Positions 37,390 to 49,525 of a DNA stretch of 64,000 bases are shown piece by piece. The stretch covers positions 14,501,001-14,565,000 of the forward strand of contig CM076146.1 of the NCBI GenBank assembly GCA_038025085.1. Direction: 5' to 3'. Below the pieces are notes generated by a model that worked only from the letters and a program-made list of their open reading frames with translations, searched no databases and was not told the origin of the DNA. This stretch comes from Tetragonia tetragonoides. Lineage: Eukaryota; Streptophyta; Magnoliopsida; Caryophyllales; Aizoaceae. How positions within the stretch are numbered: position 1 is the stretch's first letter; each line of letters begins with the position of its first letter. A program made the position numbers and the translations under genes.

Positions 37390-38510
37390 AAGCTACTATG
37401 CCCTTCAGGCGGCATAGAAAACACCCACTCTCGCTCACTCCATGATGTAACAAGAACTGGGTAGCTCCACAATCCTTGTAAAAGGCAGGGCAGGAAGAGT
37501 GCCGGTACACTCCAGATAATCTAGGGTATTCAGCTACGATCCTACTAAAATACAGGGAATGCATCAAGAGAACAAGATTACTTGAGTATTACTTTTCAGC
37601 TACGAGAAAACACACCTCTCTAATTTATTGATCTATATATTGCAAAAAATTGGTAAAACCAATCAAATGATGTGTAAAATTCCAATATCTGCAAGGTATT
37701 CAGTTGACCATTGAAAATACAAAGAGGAACTGAGAGGACATGACTCTAAATTCCCAATATCCATCACATTAGCATATACTAATCCTCCCAAGAAAAGAAG
37801 GGAACAATACCCAACACCCGACACAATCAAACAGGGACGAAAACCTCTTAAGAACTTCCCATTCCTCAACTTCTTTTCTAGCATTTACATAGAAAGGAAA
37901 TACTCAATTACATACTTCAGTCTCTAGGGGAGTTTGTTCTAAACGATTCGACTACAAACAACTATACCACCAATCGACTGTCATCTCATATCAAACATAA
38001 GCTTTAAAGAAATGATGATTCACAGAAAAAGATCATTCAACTAAACATATAAGGAAAGTAGGTAACTAAGGTCATGTCCATACATGATTTTCAATTCCAA
38101 ACAACATAAAAATTCAATCTTGAAAGGAAAAACATGAAAGCTCTGATAACGTTAATCTTACCTTGTACAAGTACGCAGTGGAGAAAATTTCCAACCCTTT
38201 CACCAGATGCCCAAAACTAATCCGGCCAAACCATAATCAGAAACAGAACAATCAGAATTCACCAATTATCAAAACCACAAAAAAGACTTCAACGGTAAAA
38301 TCAAGATCAGATAGAAAAATCAACATAAAACCCTAATTTCGTAACAGAATTTCAAGAAATTTAGATAATCCCACTAGAATTACAATGGGTCTGACAAATC
38401 GGAGTGACAAATGAAAAGAATCAATCAACACAAGAAAAAGGGAACCCTAGAATGAGAAAAGAGGGAAATAAAAAAAGAGGGAAGATTTGGGTGTCAAAGA
38501 TTTAAATTAC

Positions 38511-38652
38511 CTGGTGTGATGTAGAAGAGAAAGAGAGAGATCGGAGAGCGAAGAGAGTAGAGATGTGAAGGAGGAGGTAAAACCTTCACACGAGACTCTC
38601 TCTCTTCGTTTTGAGAGAGAAGGAAGAGTTTCCTTCGAGAGGCACTTTTATA
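38511..38652 (-). promoter_or_regulatory. TATA box and first (untranslated) exon of the Lys/Arg/Ser-rich gene
   Basis: TATAAAAG occupies 38652-38645 on the minus strand. About 30 bases on, a leader rich in GAGA and CTCT motifs runs to the donor at 38511. No coding start lies in this exon. Confidence 0.6.
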
Positions 38653-38683
38653 CTGTGTCTGTATTAAGCGATTTATTTATTTA

Positions 38684-41600
38684 CTAGCGTTTTGACCCGT
38701 GCATAGTGTTAACAATATGAATTGAACAAAGAATATTCATTTTAAACATTTGATTGATATGTGATTCATATAGTTTAAATTAAAAAAAAAATATAAAGAA
38801 CTCCCTTTTTCATATTTTTATTGGTGTAGATCTCTGAATTCAATCAAATCGAATTTTAGTATAATCGTCAAAAGAATTCTTAAAATTTCTTCTTTTTTCC
38901 TAAATGGCATTCCTAATATTTTTTTGAACTATAAAAATAGAAATAAAAAATTACACATTTAATTAGCTATGACAATTATAAATGAGAAGATGTACTCAAT
39001 AATATTATATTGATATATTTTTAATATTTTTTTTAAAAAAGAGCTGTAATGTATTACAAAATCCTGCCTTTTCGTTCTATAGCTTAATCTCTTAGCTTTT
39101 GAATGGATGGAACTTCGTTTTTGGTACAAAAACCATTAGGGTTTCTTGAGGATTTTTTTGTAAAGAATATAAACAACAATCATCTTTTTGACAGGCGATT
39201 TATTGTTTTCTTCTTAATCTTTTTAAGAAAATAAATACTCCAAAAATATTTATAGTACAAAAATAAATTTATTAATTACCAAAAATATCAATAATACAAA
39301 GGTTCATAGATCCTTGCCATCTACTCCTACCCACAAATGGAAAACACAGGTTACATCCTGACCATAATCATATTGTCTCTTTTCTATATAATCTCCAATA
39401 CATCCTCCATCAGACAAACTATGAGTACTTGAATCCTTTTGAAGGATTGTAACTTTTTCTCAACTACTCTACTATGGAATATATTACTTAATCAGCAACT
39501 TACAGTATGACATCCATATCTGCTTGGTATCTGATTGCATTCTCAAAAATATTGCAGAGAAAAACTCAAAGACATAGTAGAGCATGATCCCAATGCATTA
39601 CATGAAAAGGAAAGGAGCATATACAAATACAATCCTTGATTTGGTAAGTCAACTTTCTCAAAAATCTTGTGATGGAACTGCAAAACAACAATATAGAGAA
39701 TTTATTAGTATTTGACATTTGATAGAATTATTCGGCAATTATATTTAGGGGCCGTTTGGTTGGAGATAATGATTAAGGGGGTAATGGAATGAATTTATAG
39801 GCTAAAATGAGAGGTATGTAAGGTAGTGGTGGTTAGATTTTGTGAGAAGGAGGGTAATGATTACCCCTGTTTGAGGGATAATAGAGAAACCCACCTCCCC
39901 CTAGGGTAATGATTTTCCCCCATTTTTCCTTCATTTTCTCCATTACCCCCTTAATCATTACTCTAGTGCTTTGACCCGTACCTTGCACGGATGTTACAAA
40001 AATTATTAATTAAATATAAATATGAACTTCCTTCGGTATTCATACTTTCTCAGTTATTTTCCATTGAAATATACCATTAATAATAAACTTAAATATAGTG
40101 TGTCATGTAAAAGTGTAGTAATTTTAGTTGGAAGGAAAAACTTGTCGATCAAAAAAAAAGTTAAAGGCCGTTATTGCCGATATAAAGTTTATTCAATCAA
40201 TAAGAACACATTTACAATTTTTTCTTTTATTATTATTTTTTAGGATTATCTAAATTAAACCATAACAAATTAAAGTTACCTTATTCAACCTAACACGTCA
40301 CTTTGCTCTTGACAATTTCATATGAATATAAATTTAGTGCATGTAGAAAAATAGAAAGGATAATAATAGTAAAAAAAGCTTTTTTTTATTATTATTTCGT
40401 CGATTTGCACAATACATCACTCCTCATTTCCTCCATTCAATCTGTAGAGCCCGATTTAGTGTAAAAATTGTGCATGTCCCTCTTGGAACCATACTGCTTC
40501 CATAATGACCACAATCTCTGTAAACAATAAGCAATGCCTCAGAAAATTCCTCAACCTTCCATTTGTCTGCCTGATTGTCAAAGAATTATCTCCATTTTTT
40601 GTTATGTAATGTATCCTTGACCTTTTAATACCAAAAGCCCTGCCTAAAATCTTTTCCACTTAATCTATATCAACAGCAGCAACATTAGACAAATATATTT
40701 TGAAATAAATAGAAAATAGATAGCAAGAAAGTTGAGTATTAATTTTAAAATCAAGTTGATCTAACATGATAAACGCTTGTAGAAAACTGGTGACCTCAGT
40801 CCCATTTTAGTTCAATTTCAAACTAAAAAAGAAGGTATAGTAAAAATCAGCTTAACCCCACATCAACCATATCCAATAGTTCCAATTTCGAACCTGTCAG
40901 AACTTGTAGGAGATGCACGACATTGCTTTTCAATCTCTGAGCAATAATTTCTCTTCGTGAAATGATTTGCATTGGCCGTGCGATGCACAATTTTAGCTAA
41001 ACTTATTGCTCAAAACAATATTCACATTGAACATTCTAAAATTCTACTTGTTTAAGTAAAAAATAGCTTTATTTTTCAAAATAAAAATTTAAAAAATATA
41101 TTACAACAATAGCATTTGCCATAAAAGAAAAAAAAAATACTTTATCTATTGCAAACTTTCGTGTGTAATAAGGAAAGATGCATGTTTGTAATTACATGTG
41201 CCTTATTTAATTAAACATTCATTTAAAAAAAAAATTTAAATGGTAAAAGGGTTTCTCTATTGCAAATTTACAAAATAATTAATTATTTTAGGACATGTTT
41301 GGCTTACTGTTTTTTTTGTTTTTTTTTTTTGAGGAAATGTTTGGCTTACTGTTAAGTAAGTATATATTAATGCGTGCGACAACGGATTTGACGTTATAAA
41401 AAAAGTGAGCAAAATATATTCCATATTAAAAGATTTGAAAAACAGTACACTTAGTTTAACACTCGTACGATAAAATAGTAAACAAACACTTTGTTATTCT
41501 TTTTAAAAGGATATTATGAATTCCTCCAAAATATGACAATGATCTTCCATCAAAAGAAAATATGACAAATTGACAATGATCATGTTTTTGTGAAGAAACT

Positions 41601-42567
41601 CGTATTGTACTTCTTCTCTTTTTTCTTTTTATCAAAGAAATAAGTTTTCTTAGGCACATTACCGAAAAAACATACACAATAATACAACAGTCCTTAGACT
41701 CTTGGAGGCTAGAGCCCTCTACTCCTAATCACACTACAAGAATGCAGATTGCATCCATAACATCAGATTGCTTGCCTTCCTAACCCTTTTTTAGTGAACT
41801 GATAGCATCTAGATTTATTTTCCTAACCCAAAAAGAGATTTTGTATTTTAAAAGTTTACAAAGCTCACAACCAATAATACAACCAAAAAAAGAAAAGAAA
41901 AACTCACAATAAATTGAATTAAAAATGCTCCAATATTGGCATGTTGACTTGAGACGTAATGGATTGCACTATGATAGTTTCAATAAATCCAGAGCAAACT
42001 TGAAGGCATGAAGAGGGGAAGTTACATACTTTTGCAGAGACATAGACTCAAGGAATTTGCCACTACATCAAAACAGAGCATATGAAAGCCAGAAAAAAGA
42101 AAAAAAAAAAGAAAAAGAAAAAAACTTCTAAATGTTACCGGAGAAAAAGTACATGATGGTGTAGGACATAGTAGCGACTGTTGTTCTCTCTACTTTGGCT
42201 CGTGATTCTGAGTTGTGAGGGTTTAATAAGGGATTGGGACTCTGATTTGAAATAGAGGAGGTATTCCGTTACCCAAGATTGTTGCTCCATGATTTTCTCA
42301 GCAAACCACTTTCTCTTAGCAACTGCATTCGTAGTCAAAGGGCTCTGATATAACGTGGGTGTAGTGTGTGTTTTTTTGTTTTTTTTTGATAGTGGGTATA
42401 GTGAGGTTGTAATTTATAACCTATTTTTATGGAAGCACTCTGTATTTTTTTTAATGACATATGGCCAAACTCATGAGAAATTGACACGTGGCCAAACTCA
42501 TGAGAAGTTGACACATGGCTAATCCATTTTTTTCTCTCTGGCAGCTTCTTTAGTATTAGTATATAGA
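38684..42567 (-). mobile_element. Helitron (possibly a stack of Helitrons), minus orientation
   Basis: On the minus strand the 5' end TCTATATACTAATACTAAAG starts at 42567 with A before it. The end at 38684 has TGCACGGGTCAAAACGCTAG followed by T, a Helitron 3' end. The 5' ~85 bases match those at 25456. Two more 3'-end-like hairpins lie inside (39963 with CTAG; about 40970 with GTGCATCGCAC), so several copies may be nested or tandem. A minus-strand open piece (42338-42135) could be captured coding sequence. No Rep/helicase frame is seen. Confidence 0.55.
39748..39962. mobile_element. Foldback MITE with truncated right end
   Basis: The left arm GGGGCCGTTTGGTTGG, then ATAATGATTAAGGGGGTAATGG, is mirrored on the right by CCATTACCCCCTTAATCATTA, but the right arm stops about 15 bases short, where a Helitron-type end (CTAG, 39963) begins. 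The GGGGCCGTTTGGTT end is typical of plant hAT-like MITEs. Confidence 0.65.
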
Positions 42568-43577
42568 TTTATTGGGGAAAGAGAAATTTTTGATTAATAG
42601 TTTTTGTGATATGAATATAGCTTTGGCCAAATTACCAAATTGGCGGTTTTTTTTTTTATGAGAAGGGTGTTACAGTTTTTTACAAAACTGCTTAATATAA
42701 ATTTTAAATTACTAAACACAATTTTTTTTTTTCACAATACTGTTCAAAAATATCCTTTTTATTCTAAACCAATTTCATTCCTCTTGTAGGTTTTCCTCCC
42801 AAATCTCTTTGTGCATATTAACAAACTAATATTTTTTGTTTAAGAGATTAGTAAATATCTAATTGAACACTATGAATGATACTTTTGATTGACAATATAT
42901 TTTGACCCAATGCAATTTTAATTTGGGCTTTTCTTATTTATGCGTGAATTAGGGTTTATGGGTGGGTTGGTGGGTGGTGGTTGGAATCCTGCGGCGGGTG
43001 GATTCCGACGAAAGATGAGTGGTGATGGGGAAGTTTTGTTAGAGAAGAAAGAGAGAGTGCAGGAGCAGAGAGAGCGCCCTGGGGTGGCCATGGGAGGGCG
43101 GATGACATGAGGGCTAGTTGCACCCCACCCGTTATCTTACAGGAAATTCTGATAGGCAATTTAATTTAGAAAAACCCAATATTTCAACCAATTCTGAAAC
43201 TTTAATAATTATTGCTTTGGTTTTCAAAGTCCATTGCTTGTCAATGCAACTTATTAAGGCATAATAGCCACCGAGCGATTTACAAGGCCAAATAAAATAT
43301 TTGGATGTAGGGCCCAATAATCAAGCCCCAAAACCACACATACAGTGGGAGTTGACAGAGACAAAAAAAGATAGAGGAAAAATGGAGTGAGACACTTGCA
43401 AATCATGACTAACACTTATTTGCTTCATAGATAGGAAAAAAAAACCAGGAAGGGGAGAAGGGATAGAGCAGTGGCAGAGAGAGAAGGTAAGAGAGAAGGG
43501 TTGTGAAACTTAACAGGGGTATTTTAGGTAAAAGAATATGCGTTTAGTAATAAGAGTTTTACGTTTAACAACCCCCT

Positions 43578-43614
<37 letters not shown>

Positions 43615-44922
43615 CGGCGACATTTAGTCTTTTTCTAGGCTCCGGCGACACTTAAGTATTTAAATTGTAAAACCAAAACACTTTAGCCCAAAAAACTTCC
43701 CCCGACGGAATGTTCCATTTTTCCGTTGTTTTACCATTTATTTCTAATTTCTACTTTTTGTACTATTTCGGTTGTATTTAATATAATTACTGTAATTATT
43801 AATGTTTGAAGAATATATTTCCTCTCTGTCTCCTAATTATTGAACACAACAGAGAAAAATGAAAAAAAAGAAGGCAGAAATTGAAATTTGTTTTACAAAT
43901 AACGATTTTTTCAATTGAAACAGAGCATGACAACTATTGTTTTTCATAAATTTCTTTTTTCGAATAGCAAATTCTTATTATGTTCATTTTTATTTTAGGG
44001 ATTCGAGATATTTCCTTGTGGTTGGTAGTGTTTCCATAGGAATTTCATAAAAATAAAACTAAGACAGTATTATTCTAGAAAAAAATAAGTATATCTCTCT
44101 CATTTTTTATTACCAAAAGGTACGGTTCAAACAGGAAAATAGCTGAGAAAAAGAGATATGTTTTTCAATTTTCAGACATTAATAATATAGAGTAATTATA
44201 ATAAATGCAAACAACATATGAAAAAATGGTAGATATTAGAGAAAACGGAAGATTCTGTTGATCTGGCGGGATTTTTCGGACTCATGCGTTGTAGGTATAT
44301 AATTTAAATGCTTAAGTTTTGCGGAGCCCAATAAAAGGGCTAAATGTTGCCTTAGAAAAAAAATATACCAATGTGTCGAAACCCTCCCAATAAAAATACG
44401 AATTTGGTAATTTTACAGTTTTTTTTTTATTTTTTATTTTTTTACTTTTTAGGCAACGTAGTAAAACTGGAAAATACTAGGTTTATTTTCAGAAATAATG
44501 ATAGAGCAAGTCTTGATATAGCTCCAACTGAAATGTAAATATCGAGTAATAATATAAATCTGTGATATTTAAATAGTTATGAAATCCTCTTGGTTATGTA
44601 CCCTTAGTCTTGACCTCTTGACTATGTGGTAAATTAGTGCAATGAGATACGAATACTTCCGGCTATCGCCTCATAATCATAATCTTAATAGTAATAGCCA
44701 TTAAGGCTCTCTTGACTCAGAAGTCCACTCTCGGTCATCATTTGTCAATTTACAATGTTCAATAACAGTCTACATATTACTATCACTACCACTGTCACTA
44801 TCACTATCCAACATGTCAAGGCTCAAGAAATTTATAACTTCGAATCTCATAACAAGACCATATATATTTTAATCAATCACATCATGTACATAAATCTCAT
44901 TCATATCAACTTCTCAGGTCAT
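42568..44922. other. AT-rich intergenic DNA
   Basis: No gene is recognised. It has a GC-richer patch (42950-43140) with weak ORFs, a purine-rich patch (43340-43500) and a run of 34 T (43581-43614) followed by CGGCGACATTTAGTC, possibly a retroelement tail on the minus strand. Confidence 0.5.
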
Positions 44923-44927
44923 CCGGG
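44923..44927. repeat. Target duplication CCGGG of the Tat element
   Basis: CCGGG precedes the 5' LTR and follows the 3' LTR (62436-62440). The first T of the 5' LTR has been lost, so the LTR reads GTAGACA directly after it. Confidence 0.8.
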
Positions 44928-45313
44928 GTAGACATCCTAATCGGTTCTCATCCCCTGGCACCGCAAAGCCCGATGATGATGGTAATAGATTAACATGGAC
45001 ATCAGTAGAAAAGGATATTGCTCGGAAATGTAGACCAAATTCCTTGAAACCTCAGTCTTTGGATAGCCCTTGTTATAAGGATTCCAACGCCTTTGACCTT
45101 GCCTCAGTCAGGCTCCCGGATCAAGAGATATTGCGTCTTGAAGATTTGGGTCAAGGCCGCTCAATCTCGACCCCCTGGGTCAGCCCAAGGAAAATTTCGT
45201 AATTTACTGAGCACAAAAAGTCAAAAATCCCTAGTCGCGCGCGCGCCTCCGGGTCCAGCGGCTGACGCTGTCAACCCGGCGGCACACGCGTGACAACGGA
45301 GGCCCTCAGGCAC

Positions 45314-45381
45314 GCCGCTGAGCTTCAGCGGCAGCCGCTGAGCTTCAGCGGCAGCCGCTGAGCTTCAGCGGCAGCCGCTGG
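45314..45381. repeat. Tandem hairpin repeat in the 5' LTR
   Basis: There are three copies and a partial fourth of GCCGCTGAGCTTCAGCGGCA about 110 bases upstream of the LTR TATA box. GCCGCTGA and TCAGCGGC pair around GCT. The 3' LTR has about two changed copies with TCAGCTGC (61289-61330). Confidence 0.85.
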
Positions 45382-45481
45382 CCTCCACCTGCCCTCCAGG
45401 TAGCCGCTGGGCCTGTTTTTTTGGCTGGGCCATGTTTGGCGACGGGTTTGCAACCCTAGGCCCCTAATTTCGTCCCCTAAC

Positions 45482-45492
45482 TTTATAAATAG
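45482..45492 (+). promoter_or_regulatory. TATA box of the Tat LTR
   Basis: TTTATAAATAG lies in the 5' LTR downstream of the GC-rich hairpins and is followed by a CT-rich start-like stretch. In the 3' LTR the same site reads CTATGAATATT (about 61413), so the box is damaged there. Confidence 0.65.
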
Positions 45493-46505
45493 TCCCTTTC
45501 ACCCTCTTTTGAGGGAGGTTGGTCAGTTTATAATTTTGAGAGCAATTTGAGAGCACAAATCCCCCAAATCATAGAGAATTCAGAATTTGAAGACTCAAGC
45601 AAGCCATTGCACCCAACCTAGCGCCCAAGATTGAAGAGCAATTTCAATTCTACTAGTCCCGTTCGAATAGAACGTCCAGGTTAACCATCCAGAGGGCCTA
45701 GATCTCTTATTAAAGTTCTTCTTTTATTATTTATAATCATGTTTTAGTTAGCTTTTGATTATTTGTTAAGTAATTATGCATGTTTTGACCCTTGTAAATA
45801 ATTATGCATGTAAGTTTAATTTAAAGTTCGCATCTTTTTATTAGTTTATGCAAGTTTGCATCTTTTTCATGTTTGTGCATGCATATAGAAACCTCCTAGG
45901 TTTATTTTAGTATAAAGTTAATATTTTTGCATCGTTCTTCTATTGAAGTTACTAACAAATTTATTGATGTGCATATGCAATGTTTGGCGCGTTTAGAAAA
46001 GTGTGGTAGGTTGGAGCGTTTTTATTATTGCTCTTATCTTTTGTTTGTGCTTGATAAATAATATGCATGCAAATTGGATATAATATGTGCAAAGTGATAA
46101 CGGTAGATAATTTTGTTGTCTTTAACCCGCCTAGTTAAATTTAGGATCTTGTAAGGCCGGATTTGTATGGAACCATATAGCAAAAATAAATATTTGACAT
46201 GGATAGGCTTAGTAGAGCCGTTAATTCGGGCGATTTAGATGAGATTCGTTTTGCTTATTTCGTACCTACACCCCCGAACTCAATATTTAGCCCCTTGGGT
46301 ATGAGTCAATTCCCAATAGGAATTGGGTGCACTTTTTGATGGTTTCCAATTGTTTCCTAAAAATTGATGGCGACTTCATTGCTTGCAAATTATTATTCCC
46401 CATTACAATTGAATTTAAATTGCATATGACGTATTATTTAAGAGCCATTACTTCCAACATGAAAGCGCTTGCAAATTAGCGCCGAAAAGGCGAGGGTTCT
46501 TACAG

Positions 46506-46523
46506 TGGAGACTTCACTGGGGA
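46506..46523 (+). other. Primer binding site of the Tat element
   Basis: TGGAGACTTCACTGGGGA begins one base after the 5' LTR with TGG, as needed to pair with a tRNA 3' CCA. The form is close to sites seen in other Tat elements. I do not assign the tRNA. Confidence 0.65.
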
Positions 46524-47771
46524 CAATTATAAGAGGGTGTAATTCGAACACTTATCCATGTCAATAATAATTTATTTTAGCTATTTGGTTCAATTACCGT
46601 ATGTGTTTACATTCTTCGCTTTGCATCCATATCATTCATATTGCATGCGTTATCATCGCAAGATGTCGAAAGGCATCACCACACACATAAACAGGAATTA
46701 CCCTTTGGAGCATTGTCTATGACTTAGGCCGGTGACCCACTAGGTCCGAATTACCTTTGCACATAGTCGTGTTCCACCCCATGGAATTTACGTGTTTCCA
46801 TTCGAGATATATGTAAAACATTACGTTTAGTTTTACTATGCATCCCATAGATGACGAAACGCATTCGGTCGTGGGTTACCTTATCCAACCATAGATTGTG
46901 TCAAGCTATTGCATTTAGTCCCATAGTCCATATCAAGATGCTAATTGATTTACTTGCCATATTGTGATTGATTGTTTCCTTGCTATGTGATTAGTTTCCA
47001 TAGAATATTAGGACTAGATCCCCCCTTAGGATTTTCTTGAGTCTGGTTTTGGGAAGGATTCCCTTTTGTATGCTTGTGCGTTTTGTCAGGTTTACAAATA
47101 GAGTCTAGGATCTTTTCTTTTTAGGAAATAGAATCCATGTATGATTCCAACGATGCTAGTGACCGTATTAGGAAGACGTTCTTTTCCATATTAATTAGAT
47201 TGCGTGCAAATAATATATTCCCGTCAATGATCTCTCGCAAAATAAAAAAGAGTTTTACTTTATTTCCTTAAAGCAAGTCAACAATATATTTTTCTTTCTT
47301 AAATTCGGAATTCTATTCCATATCCAAGTCAAGATTAGAGTCCTAATTCATTTCCATAATGCTAGTCAAGAGTATAATTTCTAATTCTATAGAGTCGAAA
47401 GATCATTGACTAGAATATACTATTTACATAAAATCGCGTCTCTCCTAAAAGTCGCCATGTTAAGAATTAATGCTAGATTCTTCTCTCACATTTGCTTTTT
47501 TTTAAAAAAAAAAAAAACTTTCTTTTCGTGGAATTTTCAATTTATTTCTTATTTTCTTGAACGAGCCTTTTTATCTCCAGAATTGGTAGGAATAAAGATC
47601 ACGGTATTAGGAAGTGGAAAAGGGACGAGTCCAACAAGAGATTGATCCGCAAGTTGTCATTCGAACTTTCACCGCAAGCACAGTTCGTGGGTCCCATTTG
47701 GCTCGAGTACCTTCGCACACTGCCATTGTCACCTCATACCTCGCCACCCAATTCACCTAAGTCCATTATAT
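46524..47771 (+). other. Tat leader between primer site and gag
   Basis: This 1.25-kb stretch is AT-rich and non-coding, with only short ORFs. A run of A (47504-47517) lies near its end. A long leader is normal for the lineage. Confidence 0.6.
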
Positions 47772-49525
47772 ATGTCTGGAGATGCTGAGAGATCCGTTGA
47801 CCAAAAGATGGACAACCTGTTGGCCCAATTGGTCGCCATGAATGCTAGATTCACTGATATGGAAGCCCGTGTCGCTAAGTTGGATCCCCCTACTAGGGAT
47901 GAAGATGAGCCCAAACCAAATGAGGATAAAACTGAGCCCTCCATTAAAGAGGTCCAAGAACTCCAAGTTAAGCTGAACAGGCTTGAGTCCGTTCTAGGCA
48001 AGAGTCGTGTCTTTAATGACATGATCATCAATTCCGAAGGGTATGCTCCCAACATTAAGGGAAAATTGCCCACTAAGTTTTCCATGCCTGAAGTTCCCAC
48101 ATTCAAAGGGACCGATGATCCACAAGATCACATTAGGGCTTTTACCACTGCATTGGGCCTTAGAGCCATTGAGCAAGTGTTGTATGTTCACCTCTTTCCC
48201 CAAACCTTAGACCCTGCTGTTAGGGCCTGGTTCTTCAAGCTACCCACTCAAAAGCTGCAGAAGTGGGAGGATTTGTCCACTTTGTTTCTGGAGAGATATG
48301 CTGACAATGTCTTGCCTCCCATGACATTGAGAGAATTGGACATCACCAAGCAAGGTGACAAAGAAGGATTCACCAACTTCGTAAGAAGATGGAGGACCAA
48401 GGTTGCTGAAATGATTGATCGCCCATCAGAAAGGGATCAAATTAGAATGCTAGTCCAAAACTTGGCATCTGAATACCGCGAGCACATGAAGTTTCAGCCC
48501 ATAACCACTTATGCCCAGCTAACTGAAGTAGGCATGGCCATTGAAGATGACCAACTCCAAAGAGGGAAGAACAAGGTCACTTACAATAACAACACAAGTG
48601 GCTACAAGGATAAGAAGTACACCAACACCAATCATGTCTCCATAAGTAGAGGAAATGAAGTGAATGTCATTGCCGACAGGCGCCCGAGAAGATTTACTCC
48701 CCTTGGAATACCTTATGTCAAAGCTCTAGACAAATTAGTCAAAGGAGACTATTGCACCCGATTGGGCCTACTCCCGATCCACCCGTAGAGAAAAGATCAC
48801 CATATTGGAATGAGTCCGCATTCTGCAAATACCATAGAGGTCATGGGCACGACACCGAGAAATGCTAGACTCTCAAGGAGAAGATTCAAGATGTGTTCGA
48901 CAATGGTACCATACCATTACCTAAGGACGCACCGCCGCCCAGAAACAATAATAATCCCCTTGAAAACTCTTTTGCCATTGACATAGAGGGAGGATTCGAT
49001 CCATTATATCTAATCACTCCTATTGGGAAAGCAATACCACCGTACCCAAGCCCAAGGCCCACGCTAGACATTTGTGGCCTTTGGGATAGTGATGAAGAGG
49101 ATAATAGACATTATACTGACCCTGAAGATGTGCTAACTGCTCAAGTCCATGACATAGCTAATGACAAAGCATGGTATGACATCTTCGATGACGAGAAAGA
49201 TGAAGATGACAAGGCTCTAAATTACCTCACAAGGTCAGGCCGCTAGTTCACGCCCGAGAACATCTACATGGATCCATCTCAAATCCAACCTGTAGAGCCT
49301 GTAATAATCCCCAATAGGGATCCAACTCAAAGAGAAGCAACTAAAGAAGACGATGGAACTAATATCCTTAGGCAATTACAAAAGACCAAAGCTGACATAT
49401 CCATTTGGCAATTGTTGACCACTTCTATCACTCATAGAAGGGCCGTGCTAGAAGCTTTGAACGCAACCACCATTTCTCCAAATGCTACTCCCAAGGATGT
49501 GGTTAATCTCCTGGTCCAAGGATAG
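47772..49525 (+). pseudogene. Tat gag, broken
   Basis: The first 338 codons are open (47772-48788): an N-terminal coiled-coil-like part, then the gag core (MPEVPTFKGTDDPQDHIRAF, about residue 108; VRAWFFKLP; WEDLSTLFLERY). A frameshift near 48775 follows. The next frame has FCKYHRGHGHDTEKC, a zinc-knuckle-like motif of Tat Gag, and then stops: TAG at 48866, 49244 and 49523. Each lies where a single G-to-A or C-to-T change from Trp or Gln would make it. The linker is acidic and Pro/Asn-rich. No functional Gag can be made. Confidence 0.85.

Larger units (their letters stand above)
36643..38510 (-). other. 5' UTR intron of the Lys/Arg/Ser-rich gene
   Basis: On the minus strand a donor CAG|GTAATT lies at 38511/38510; the acceptor is probably an AG within about 60 bases before the ATG (for example after ATGCAG at about 36660). 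The intron holds a poly(T)-led retroelement tail (36836-36960) and a hAT-like MITE (37144-37389). Otherwise it is AT-rich non-coding DNA. Confidence 0.6.
44928..46504 (+). repeat. 5' LTR of the Tat element
   Basis: It matches the 3' LTR along its length. It holds three 20-bp units GCCGCTGAGCTTCAGCGGCA (45314-45373), each a perfect hairpin with 8-bp arms, then a TATA box (TTTATAAATAG, about 45482) and a leader. The 3' LTR has lost part of the 20-bp repeat. Confidence 0.9.

Noticed and set aside
45093..45293. 66-codon ORF in the Tat 5' LTR
   Set aside because: It lies in the LTR upstream of the TATA box and is not kept in the 3' LTR.
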